From: Phycisphaerae bacterium
Lineage (GTDB): Bacteria; Planctomycetota; Phycisphaerae; SM23-33
Direction of reading: 5' to 3'
Length of the DNA stretch: 32,296 bases
Assembly: GCA_016782885.1 (NCBI GenBank)
Contig: JADHXQ010000059.1
Span: 1-32,296, forward strand
The notes beneath the pieces were generated by a model, which saw only the letters and a program-made list of their open reading frames with translations, ran no database searches and was not told where the DNA came from. Both the position numbers and the translations under genes were made by a program. Below, one piece after another: positions 17,271-24,850 of the stretch; positions within the stretch are counted from its first letter, which is position 1; each line of letters opens with the position of its first letter.

Positions 17271-17322
17271 GCGGGGAGACCCATGCCGACACCGGCAGGT
17301 CTCCCCGCGGCGGTCTTTTTTT
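17271..17322 (+). terminator. Rho-independent terminator after the EF-hand gene
   Basis: Perfect 11-base arms GCGGGGAGACC (17271-17281) and GGTCTCCCCGC (17298-17308), extended inside by TGCCG/CGGCA, followed by GGCGGTC and seven T (17316-17322). It sits 40 bases after the EF-hand stop. Confidence 0.92.
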
Positions 17323-17645
17323 CGCATCACTTCATTGGTTGGATATCAACACCGCTGCGCGCGTAACTTTTCGGCTTTCCGCAGACCGGAACCATCGCTC
17401 GCACGGACGATTGACATTGTCGTCCGGGTGATCTAAACTCCGTCGTTATCGGGTGATGCCGCAGCATCTCAAATGTTGCGGGAAAGGCAGAACAGTGGAC
17501 TGGTATTATGCGGTGGGTAGTGAGGGATTTGATTCTGATTTTGCATTTTTTCTTGTCATGTCCAGTTGGTGTCTCTATTCTCCTACGTAATTATGGGTAG
17601 AAATCACATTTATGTCAGCACCTTAAGGAAAGAAAGGGGCGTACA
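17323..17645 (+). other. Gene-free leader region of the MoxR operon
   Basis: 323 bases with no coding frame that looks real. It contains the promoter at 17411-17439 and a hairpin CCGCAGCAT/ATGTTGCGG (17459-17467/17473-17481, one G-U pair, 5-base loop) about 20 bases after the -10. This leaves a leader of roughly 200 bases before the GTG at 17646. The 3' half is AT-richer than its surroundings. No known riboswitch recognised. Confidence 0.5.
17411..17439 (+). promoter_or_regulatory. Sigma70-like promoter of the membrane protein/MoxR operon
   Basis: Exact TTGACA (17411-17416), a 17-base spacer and TAAACT (17434-17439). The best promoter match in the window, placed just after the upstream terminator and ahead of five collinear genes. 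Confidence 0.55.
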
Positions 17646-18524
17646 GTGACACAGCGAAATTTTCAACCGATGACCATTGGACAGATTCTGGACAACTCAT
17701 TCAGGCTCTACCGCCAGAACTTCATCAAGTTCCTTGCTATCATGGCGGTTATCTACGTACCTCTGGCGCTGGTCCAGATGGGTTGGACCCAAATGATTCT
17801 CTCGGGGATTCAGGCAAGCGGGGGCCGACAATCACCCGATCCCGGCATACTTATCGGCGGCGCCCTGGTGACGATATTCATCGCCATCATCGCTACGACA
17901 CTGGGATCCGCTGCGCTGATTCGCAGCGTCTCGCAGAGCTACCTCGGCAAGGCAACGTCGATTGGCGAGGCCTACGGGGCCGTGCTTCCCAAGCTCCTGA
18001 CGCTGATAGGCGCCGCGATACTGGTCATGCTCCTTGTGATGCTGGGCCTGTTGCTGCTGATTATCCCGGGAATTATCTTCGCTCTGCGATACTCGCTGAC
18101 CTCGCAGTCGATCGTTATCGAAGACCTCGGGGCCACAGAAGGGATGGGGCGCAGCAAGAATCTCGCCGCGGGCAACCTGGGCAAGATATTCGGCGTTACT
18201 TTTCTGATGGGCCTGATCACCTTCGTCATCACTTGGGGAATTCAACAGGGCGGCGGCCTGATGATCGAGGCGCCCACGCCGGAAAACCTCAGCCGCGTCG
18301 TCATGAGCACCCAGATAGTTGCGACGGTGGCTGAAATTCTCGTCGCGCCGCTCAGTGCAATAGCGCTGATCCTGCTATACTACGATATCCGGATTCGCAA
18401 GGAAGGGTTCGACCTGGAGATGTTGGCACGAGGCCTGGGCAATGAAGAAGGTGTGCAGCCAATTGGAGTATCACTCGAAAGCCCGGAGAACGATGGACCT
18501 CCGCCCACGCAGCCGTCGATGTAA
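17646..18524 (+). CDS. Multi-pass membrane protein (GPDPase membrane-domain/DUF975-like)
   Basis: 292 aa, GTG start with AGGGG about 7 bases upstream. Opens with MTIGQILDNSFRLYRQNFIKF, the usual amphipathic lead of this membrane family, followed by about six hydrophobic helices (FLAIMAVIYVPLALVQM, ILIGGALVTIFIAIIATTLG, LIGAAILVMLLVMLGLLLLI with PGIIFALRYSL, VTFLMGLITFVITWG, IVATVAEILVAPLSAIALIL). The central PGIIFALRYSLT is typical. Cytoplasmic C-terminus. No enzymatic motif. First gene of the MoxR operon; the next gene starts inside its last 32 bases. Confidence 0.88.
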   Translation: MTQRNFQPMTIGQILDNSFRLYRQNFIKFLAIMAVIYVPLALVQMGWTQMILSGIQASGGRQSPDPGILIGGALVTIFIAIIATTLGSAALIRSVSQSYLGKATSIGEAYGAVLPKLLTLIGAAILVMLLVMLGLLLLIIPGIIFALRYSLTSQSIVIEDLGATEGMGRSKNLAAGNLGKIFGVTFLMGLITFVITWGIQQGGGLMIEAPTPENLSRVVMSTQIVATVAEILVAPLSAIALILLYYDIRIRKEGFDLEMLARGLGNEEGVQPIGVSLESPENDGPPPTQPSM

Positions 18525-19248
18525 GGCCCGGTTGTCCGGACTTCGGGCGGGATTCGTCGCTGTGCTGATCTGCCTCCTTGCGGTCGTTTTGCAGTGCGCC
18601 GCCGAAACGGCGACATCGGCGCAGGGATATCAGCGTCCCGACGCCGCCACGATTAAGTCGCAGACCCGCGAGGTACTCTCGGATTCTCGCTACGCCCCCC
18701 GCGTTTCCTTCTGGCAGTGGTTTGCGACCAAAATGTCGAGTTGGGACGCTCCCGACATCGACCCGGGCAAATCGCTGGCCAGGATAGTGCTCTGGATAGT
18801 CACCATCTGGTGCGTCCTTGCGCTGGCGGCCATCCTGGCGCACTTCATCTGGACGATAATCGTGCTCATCGGACCGTCGCGAAGTGCCGGTCGCGATACC
18901 CCGCACGATGATATGTTTTCCGAACTGTCAAGATGCTCCTACGAGGAATTGCGCAGGCGAATCGACGCGCTGGCCCGCGAGGGCAGGTTCCGTCCGGCCG
19001 TCGGCGCCATGATGCTCGCGCTGCTGCGGTGGCTCGACCGGTACAGGGTGGTAGTGTTTCACGAAAGCAAGACAAACGCCGACTATCTGGGCGAATATCC
19101 CGCCCGCCGGCCGGAAACAGCGAAATTCAGGAACTTCGTCGCCGCCTTCGACGGGGCCATCTACGGCGGGCACACGTGCGATCGGAGATTGTTCGACCGG
19201 ATGAGCGGCCTTTTTGAAGAGATCAGCAAAGATGTCGGACAAGAGTAA
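18493..19248 (+). CDS. DUF4129-domain membrane protein
   Basis: 251 aa from ATG 18493, chosen because CGGAG precedes it; a longer frame begins 51 bases earlier inside the upstream gene. A hydrophobic N-terminus (GFVAVLICLLAVVLQCAAE) may be a signal anchor. A second membrane helix (IVLWIVTIWCVLALAAILAHFIWTI) splits an outer segment from a cytoplasmic DUF4129 domain with YEELRRRIDALAREGRFRPA and MMLALLRWLDRYRVV. DUF4129 proteins are usual neighbours of MoxR and DUF58. No catalytic motif is known for the family. Its end overlaps the next start by 17 bases. Confidence 0.88.
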   Translation: MDLRPRSRRCKARLSGLRAGFVAVLICLLAVVLQCAAETATSAQGYQRPDAATIKSQTREVLSDSRYAPRVSFWQWFATKMSSWDAPDIDPGKSLARIVLWIVTIWCVLALAAILAHFIWTIIVLIGPSRSAGRDTPHDDMFSELSRCSYEELRRRIDALAREGRFRPAVGAMMLALLRWLDRYRVVVFHESKTNADYLGEYPARRPETAKFRNFVAAFDGAIYGGHTCDRRLFDRMSGLFEEISKDVGQE

Positions 19249-20497
19249 CAAGTTTGAATACGTAATCCTGATCGTGCTGCTGGCTGCGGTCATCGCATTC
19301 GTGTGGTTCTTTTCGCGGAGGCAGCCCTACAGCCACGAACCGGTCGTCCGTTCGACGCTGTCGTCCAACGTCGAGAGCCTGTTGGTCTACTACACTCTGT
19401 GCGGGCGCCTGGGCCTGGAGGTCACCAGGTCACGCGGCATCCTGGTGGAGGGCGGGCTGTCGGAAAATGTCAGCGTCCTGTTCTTAATAAGCCCCCGGGT
19501 ATCGATAAATGACGGGGAACTCAGGTTCCTCAGGCAATGGGTGGGCGATGGAGGGGTGCTGGTGACTACGACCGACTGCGACAGACTCATCGATTATGTC
19601 ATCGACGACGACGTGAGCGTCGATTTTGATTTCCACATGCCGTGGCAACGGGAGCGGGTAGACGATGGCAAATCCGTTACCGAGGTCGACCGTCCCCAGG
19701 CGCCGCTGGCCAGGGACGTGCACAGCGTGTGCTTTTCGAACGATAACATGCTTGACGAGACCGCCGGCGGCGATGCGTTGGTCACGCCGCTTTTCAGCGA
19801 CAGTAAGGGCGTACGGATTGTCGAGGCCGTGGTCGGACGAGGGCGGTTGATCGTGCTGGGGGACAGTTCGTTCATGGCTTCGGGAAGGATCGATCAGGCC
19901 GATAACGCGATCCTGGCGACAAACCTGGCATCCTATGCCGTCTGGCGGGCGGGCGGAAGGCAGATCGCTTTCGACGAATATCACTTCGGATACGGCGGCG
20001 CCCAAGGCGGATGGCGGGCGCTGATGAGCGTGATCTTAAACACAACCGCCGGTTGGGCGGTCCTGACAGTCACCGTCGCCGGCGTGCTTTGGATGATCTA
20101 CAAGGGGCGTCAGTTCGGAAGCAGATACACGCCCTACACCGGCAGGAGACGATCGAAAATGGAGTTCGTCGAATCCGTCGGTACGGTTTACGAGGCGACC
20201 GGCGCCAACCGTGTAACGTTAAGACAGATTTATCGCTGGTTCCTCCGCCGCTGCGCCGCCAGTGTGGCGCTGAGCGAAAACGCCGCGCCTGGCGACATCG
20301 CCGCGCGCCTGGCCCAGCGAACCGGGCGGTCCGCAAGTTCACTGAACAGTGTGTTCGACCGCTGTCGCAAAGCGCTCGAAAAGAAGAAGATCAGCCGGGG
20401 CAGGTTCTCGGCGATAATAGAGGCACTCAGGAAGATAGAGATGGAGATTTCGTATGGATATCCCAAGCGCAAGCAGGATCACACAGGACGTCCTTGA
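19232..20497 (+). CDS. DUF4350-domain membrane protein
   Basis: 421 aa from ATG 19232, with a weak GAAGAG site; an alternative start lies 18 bases earlier. N-terminal helix YVILIVLLAAVIAFVWFFS, then an outer DUF4350 domain with SSNVESLLVYYTLCGRLGLEV, VLFLISPRVSINDGEL and GDGGVLVTTTDCDRL, and strands leading to LIVLGDSSFMASGRIDQADNA. A second membrane helix (WAVLTVTVAGVLWMIYKG) precedes a helical cytoplasmic tail of about 130 residues. The domain resembles the glutamine-amidotransferase-like fold proposed for DUF4350, without a visible catalytic triad. Third gene of the operon; the MoxR start lies 44 bases inside its end. Confidence 0.88.
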   Translation: MSDKSNKFEYVILIVLLAAVIAFVWFFSRRQPYSHEPVVRSTLSSNVESLLVYYTLCGRLGLEVTRSRGILVEGGLSENVSVLFLISPRVSINDGELRFLRQWVGDGGVLVTTTDCDRLIDYVIDDDVSVDFDFHMPWQRERVDDGKSVTEVDRPQAPLARDVHSVCFSNDNMLDETAGGDALVTPLFSDSKGVRIVEAVVGRGRLIVLGDSSFMASGRIDQADNAILATNLASYAVWRAGGRQIAFDEYHFGYGGAQGGWRALMSVILNTTAGWAVLTVTVAGVLWMIYKGRQFGSRYTPYTGRRRSKMEFVESVGTVYEATGANRVTLRQIYRWFLRRCAASVALSENAAPGDIAARLAQRTGRSASSLNSVFDRCRKALEKKKISRGRFSAIIEALRKIEMEISYGYPKRKQDHTGRP

Positions 20498-21410
20498 CGA
20501 GCTTTCGAAAGTCATTGTCGGACAGCAGCGTGCGCTGGAAGAGATGACAATCGCAATGCTCTCCGGCGGACACGTGCTGCTCGAAGGCGTACCCGGAACA
20601 GGCAAGACGCTCATGGCACGCACGCTTGCCGCCCTTACGGGGGCCTCGTTCAAGCGTATTCAGTTTACACCCGACCTGATGCCCTCGGACATCCTCGGCG
20701 TAAACGTGTACAATACCGCCACCGGCGACTTCGCCTTCAGGCCCGGTCCGATCTTTGCGGACATCGTACTGGGCGACGAGATCAACCGTGCACCGGCCAA
20801 GACGCAGTCGGCGATGCTGGAGGCCATGCAGGAGCAGCAGGCTTCGATCGACGGGGTCGTCCACGAACTTTCGAACGTCTTTACCGTCTTCGCAACGCAG
20901 AACCCGGTGGAGTTTGAGGGCACCTATCCCCTTCCCGAGGCCGAACTCGACCGTTTCATGATGAAGGTCCGGGTTGCGTACCCCCCCGAGGAAATGGAAG
21001 CGTCGATTCTCGACAACTACCACGCGGGTTTCGACGACAAGGATCTGGCCAGCGCGGATATTCGTCAGGTCATGGATATCGAGTCCATGCGCGACCTGCG
21101 CCGTGTGGTCCGCGGCCTGCACATCGAACGGGATGTGCGGCGTTATATTACCGCTATCGTGCGCAGCACCCGCACCGTTCCGCAGGTTGCAATGGGCGCA
21201 AGCCCGCGAAGCGGCGTGATGCTGATGCACGCGGCAAAGGCGAAAGCCGTCCTCCTGGGACGCGAATTCGTAACGCCCGACGACGTCAAGCAGATCGCAC
21301 TGCCCGTACTCCGCCATCGAATATTGCTGCACCCCGAAGTGGAAGTGGAAGGACGCACCACCGACGACTGCCTCAATCAACTGCTGGCGTCAATCGAAGT
21401 GCCTCGCTGA
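20454..21410 (+). CDS. moxR: MoxR-family AAA+ ATPase
   Basis: 318 aa, ATG 20454 with GGAG upstream, overlapping the preceding gene. Walker A GVPGTGKT (45-52), pore/substrate-side segment FTPDLMPSDILGV, Walker B IVLGDEINRAP (D108, E109), sensor 1 FATQNPVEFEG, LPEAELDRFMMK with the arginine-finger region, and sensor 2 near MGASPRSG. These are MoxR hallmarks. MoxR ATPases act as chaperones for assembly of protein complexes and nearly always sit beside a DUF58/VWA gene, as here (15-base gap). Cytoplasmic, likely hexameric. Confidence 0.96.
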   Translation: MDIPSASRITQDVLDELSKVIVGQQRALEEMTIAMLSGGHVLLEGVPGTGKTLMARTLAALTGASFKRIQFTPDLMPSDILGVNVYNTATGDFAFRPGPIFADIVLGDEINRAPAKTQSAMLEAMQEQQASIDGVVHELSNVFTVFATQNPVEFEGTYPLPEAELDRFMMKVRVAYPPEEMEASILDNYHAGFDDKDLASADIRQVMDIESMRDLRRVVRGLHIERDVRRYITAIVRSTRTVPQVAMGASPRSGVMLMHAAKAKAVLLGREFVTPDDVKQIALPVLRHRILLHPEVEVEGRTTDDCLNQLLASIEVPR

Positions 21411-21425
21411 GGAAAACCGCAAACC

Positions 21426-22736
21426 GTGATACCATCCGTCCGATTCATACTGCTTGTCCTGATGGCCGCCCCGCTGTTCCTGGTGGGCGCCTTCATCGAG
21501 GCCATGACGGCCATCGGGATACTCTACGTGGGCTTCCTGGCCCTCTGGGCGCTGTCGGACATGCTGCTGGCGACGCGCAAGAGCAGGATCCTGACCACCC
21601 GCGTCGCACCGGTCCGCTTCTCGCTGGGTGTGCCCACGCGAGTGATAGTCAAGGTCGAGAACTCCAGCCGCCGCACGGTCCACCTCCGGTTGGCCGAACG
21701 CCTGAGTGAGGGCATGGAGGTCGTCCGCGAAGCCCCGGAGGTCCGCCTGGGGCCCGGGGAGCGACGGCAGGTCGAATACCGCCTGCTGGCCAGGCGGCGG
21801 GGCAAGTACCTCTTGTCGCAAATGGATGTTCGCGTCAGACCGAAGAGAGGACTGTTCATCAGGCAGTTCCGCCGCGACCTTCCACAGGAGATCCAGGTCT
21901 TCCCAAACCTCGCGAACGTCAGGAAGTACGAGTGGCAGTTGCGAAAGGGACTCGCAATCGAGCAGGGACTCGCCAGGCTCAGGAAGATCGGGCAGGGCTC
22001 GGAGTTCGAGAGTCTCCGCCTGTACGCACACGGAGACGACCTGGGGCACGTCGACTGGAAGGCCACCGCAAAACGCGCCGAACTGCTCGTCCGCAACTAT
22101 CAGCCCGAACGCCAGCAGAGCGTGCTGGTGGCGATCGACGTCGGACGCGCTACCGCCGGAGAGTTCGAAGGCATAAACCGCCTGGATTACCTGGTCAACT
22201 CGACGCTCATGCTCGCCTACGCCGCGCTGAGGCACGGCGACTGGTTCAGCCTCGTGGCGTTCAGCGACCAGATCGAAAGCTACCTTCCGCCGGTGAGAAA
22301 CATCAAGTGCATCGAGCAGGTCGCCCAGGCACTCTACAGGCTCGAACCGAAACTCACAGAAGCCGACTACGCCATGGCGTGCAGGTTCCTCGGTCTCAAG
22401 AGCCGCAAACGCAGCCTTATCTGCCTGATGACCGACGTGATAGACCGCCAGGCCAGCGACGTGATGATAGCCTACATGTCACGCTTCGCACGCCGCCACC
22501 TTCCGCTCGTGGTGACGCTGGCCAACACCGAAATCATGGACGCCGCCGATCAACCGCTCGCCAAAATGACGAACCCATATCGAAAGGCCGCCGCCCTGGA
22601 TGTCATGACCGCGAGGAAAGAGGCTCTCGTCGCCATGCGGCGTTACGGCGTGGGCGTACTCGACGTCCCCCCCAAGGCGATGACGCCCGAACTGATCACA
22701 CGATACATCGAGATCAAATCCTCAGGCCGCCTGTAG
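21426..22736 (+). CDS. DUF58 domain protein (VWA-like partner of MoxR)
   Basis: 436 aa, GTG start with GAGGAA about 12 bases upstream. Two N-terminal hydrophobic segments (LLVLMAAPLFLVGAFIE and MTAIGILYVGFLALWALS) anchor it. A beta-rich outer part follows (VIVKVENSSRRTVHL), then the DUF58 core with GSEFESLRLYAHGDDLGHVD and WKATAKRAELLVRNY, followed by a VWA-type fold (VLVAIDVGR, DWFSLVAFSD, LICLMTDVIDR). The metal-binding DxSxS pattern of a full VWA site is altered to DVGRA. Paired with MoxR, as in many bacteria. Confidence 0.95.
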   Translation: MIPSVRFILLVLMAAPLFLVGAFIEAMTAIGILYVGFLALWALSDMLLATRKSRILTTRVAPVRFSLGVPTRVIVKVENSSRRTVHLRLAERLSEGMEVVREAPEVRLGPGERRQVEYRLLARRRGKYLLSQMDVRVRPKRGLFIRQFRRDLPQEIQVFPNLANVRKYEWQLRKGLAIEQGLARLRKIGQGSEFESLRLYAHGDDLGHVDWKATAKRAELLVRNYQPERQQSVLVAIDVGRATAGEFEGINRLDYLVNSTLMLAYAALRHGDWFSLVAFSDQIESYLPPVRNIKCIEQVAQALYRLEPKLTEADYAMACRFLGLKSRKRSLICLMTDVIDRQASDVMIAYMSRFARRHLPLVVTLANTEIMDAADQPLAKMTNPYRKAAALDVMTARKEALVAMRRYGVGVLDVPPKAMTPELITRYIEIKSSGRL

Positions 22737-22813
22737 TTGCCCGGCTATTGCGGATTAACGACCGCGGCGGGCATCCGACCGGCGGTTGTTGCGCCGCGGG
22801 GAAATCATCGGTG

Positions 22814-22833
22814 TTTATCCGCGTTCATCCGCG
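22814..22833. repeat. Tandem decamer of the ATCCGCG type (probable dispersed intergenic repeat)
   Basis: TTTATCCGCG (22814-22823) is followed directly by TTCATCCGCG (22824-22833), 9 of 10 bases identical. Similar ATCCGCGTTCATCCGCG strings recur between genes of many environmental bacteria, though I cannot count copies here. The minus-strand reading of the unit provides the last residues and stop of the SpoIIM-like gene. Confidence 0.6.
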
Positions 22834-23807
22834 GCGGAAAGGGGAGTTCGCCCTCGCCCGACCATCAGCAGCCAGGCCAGCACCGTACCCAGGGCAAGCA
22901 ATCCGATGAGTATCTTCGCGATTCCGGAAATGTACGCCGGCGTAATAAACGATTCGATTGCTCCGGCGATAATGAACATTGGAATCGTCCCCAGCACCAG
23001 CAGTACAGCCTCCCTGGCGCCCGTCCGGAGCGAGGCCTTGCGGGTCAGCCTGCCGGGCAGCACCATCGACAGCCCAAGCCTCAGACCCGCCCCCCCAGCC
23101 ACCAGGATAGCGAAAATCTCCAGCGCGCCGTGCGGGACCAGGAAGGACCAGCACTCGTAACTAAGCCCGTGATTGGCGAAATGCCCGAAGAATCCCCCCA
23201 GCATCATCCCGTTGAACAGCAGAACGTAACACGTCCCGATTCCCGCCGCGATCCCCATCGCAAATGCATAGAACGCGACGCCGATGTTATTGGTCGTGAT
23301 AGCGCTGGCCATTATGCTTCCGGATATCTGCCTGTAACGCTCGCCGACATCCTCTTTCGACACATCCGGTCCGCCCGCCACGTCCAGCCCGCCCGGTACG
23401 AACAGGTAGGCCGTTGACGGGTTCACCCGAACGGTAATGTAGGCGCAGATTGAAACGGTCATAAAGATCGTCAGCGACAGGAGAACGTAGAACCTCAGTT
23501 CCCGGAACAGGCAGGGATAGTCGTGCCCCAGAAACCGTCCGACGGCACGAAGCGGGCGGCTGCGCTTGCGGCGGTACAGCAGCCCGTGGGCCGCAATCGC
23601 CAACTCGTTGATGTATCGGCGGGTGTTGTCCCCCATTCCGTACATCTTCGCCCGGGCCGTATCGACGGCGACCGTCGGATACAGCTTCGCCAGTTCCTGG
23701 AGTTCTTCTTCCCGAAGCGCCGAGAGTCTGCGGCGCCCTTTCCCGGTCAACTCCTCCAAACGCTTCCAGACGGGCTTTCGCAATTCCAGGAACTTCGACG
23801 GGCTCAC
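22815..23807 (-). CDS. SpoIIM-like (stage II sporulation protein M family) membrane protein
   Basis: 330 aa; GTG start at 23807 overlaps the RDD gene stop (GTGA). The first ~110 residues are a soluble helical region (VWKRLEELTGKGRRRLSALR), then about five membrane helices: VLLSLTIFMTVSICAYITV, ITTNNIGVAFYAFAMGIAAG, YVLLFNGMMLGGFFGHFA, LVPHGALEIFAILVAGGAG and ILIGLLALGTVLAWLLM. The NNIGVAFYAFAMG and PHGALEIFAIL stretches are the family signature. This family is widespread in non-sporulating bacteria beside RDD and MoxR genes and does not imply sporulation. The C-terminal residues ADERG and the stop come from a repeat. Confidence 0.92.
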   Translation of the reverse strand: MSPSKFLELRKPVWKRLEELTGKGRRRLSALREEELQELAKLYPTVAVDTARAKMYGMGDNTRRYINELAIAAHGLLYRRKRSRPLRAVGRFLGHDYPCLFRELRFYVLLSLTIFMTVSICAYITVRVNPSTAYLFVPGGLDVAGGPDVSKEDVGERYRQISGSIMASAITTNNIGVAFYAFAMGIAAGIGTCYVLLFNGMMLGGFFGHFANHGLSYECWSFLVPHGALEIFAILVAGGAGLRLGLSMVLPGRLTRKASLRTGAREAVLLVLGTIPMFIIAGAIESFITPAYISGIAKILIGLLALGTVLAWLLMVGRGRTPLSAADERG

Positions 23808-24607
23808 GGTGCTCCCCCAATCGGGCCTCTCGGCGGCGAAGGCGGCGCAGAAGCCTGATTGGCGGCCTCAATGATCGTCGCCAACTGGCGCTCGATTGCC
23901 TTGGTGTCGTAGTCCAGGGAGTGAATCCCGTTTCGCTCGAGGATCGGGCGAACGAGCGTTCTGAGCAACCGCCCCCGCGCCGCCAGGGTCAACTGGTAGC
24001 GGCGCTTCCAGTAGTTCATCAGCACCTGGTATTCCTCGGGCTTCAGATTGGTCGCCTGCAGCGCCTCGGGGGGCGCCTGCACGTCCCAGACCTGCCCTTT
24101 GTTTCGTTTATCGTGCGAAGCCGAGTAATCGCAGACAATCTCCGAGATTACGACCGTACCGGCCGCCAGATCGCCAAGCCTCTGCCATTTCTTCGTAAAG
24201 AACATGCAGAAGATGCCCGCGGGCGCGTCGATCACGCGCAGCAGGTTACGTATCGCGACCTCCGTGAAACCCACCCCGCCGCCGCCGTCCTTGACCACTC
24301 GAAGCTTCTGCGATTTCTTGCCCGGAGTCTGACCGTTGGTCCACAACTCGAAGAAGACAAAATAACCCCAGAAGAGCAGGAACTGTATCACGATGAAAAC
24401 TGCTATCATCAATGCCCCTTCGGTGAACATGCTTTCGATAAACGCCCCCCAGCCGGCGATCAACAGCACAATCAGCATTATCAGCATGACAGCGAAGATG
24501 AGCAGCAGATCGAGCAGGCAGGCGACGAAACGCGTGCCTATACCGGCGAGGTCTCGCTCCAACTGCACGTTTTCGGGCGTCTCGATTACGTCAATGTCGA
24601 AAACCAT
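23804..24607 (-). CDS. RDD-family membrane protein
   Basis: 267 aa from ATG 24607, with AAGGG about 9 bases upstream; an earlier in-frame start adds 18 unlikely residues. TPENVQLERDLAGIGTRFVA opens the RDD domain (the R and D residues occur along helix 1). Helices: VACLLDLLLIFAVMLIMLIV, MIAVFIVIQFLLFWGYFVFF and a third around LLRVIDAPAGIFCMFF. NGQTPGKKSQKLRVV and WQRLGDLAAGTVVI are the usual loops. The C-terminal ~100 residues are soluble and helical. The stop overlaps the SpoIIM-like start, so the two form an operon that converges with the MoxR operon. Confidence 0.92.
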   Translation of the reverse strand: MVFDIDVIETPENVQLERDLAGIGTRFVACLLDLLLIFAVMLIMLIVLLIAGWGAFIESMFTEGALMIAVFIVIQFLLFWGYFVFFELWTNGQTPGKKSQKLRVVKDGGGGVGFTEVAIRNLLRVIDAPAGIFCMFFTKKWQRLGDLAAGTVVISEIVCDYSASHDKRNKGQVWDVQAPPEALQATNLKPEEYQVLMNYWKRRYQLTLAARGRLLRTLVRPILERNGIHSLDYDTKAIERQLATIIEAANQASAPPSPPRGPIGGAP

Positions 24608-24850
24608 CTCAATATCCCTTGCCTGAGACCGTCCCTGAGCCGACCGGAGACAATATGACACCCGATCCCGGTCTCGTCAAGGCCAAATAAGGAAGTGTTC
24701 GTCTCGTCTGATCAGTCATCCCAGGGCAATTCGGGCTCCCGGCAAACCTCGCGGCGGACATGTTCGAGGAAGTCGGAATCGACCTCGCAGGTGATACCGC
24801 CATCCGCTGGAAAATGTTGCGAAATCGGACCGCTTGGCGACAATAGCGGC

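Noticed and set aside
22815-23807. Evidence for sporulation (SpoIIM and SplB-like proteins)
   Set aside because: Both families are common in bacteria that do not sporulate, and no other spore genes occur here.
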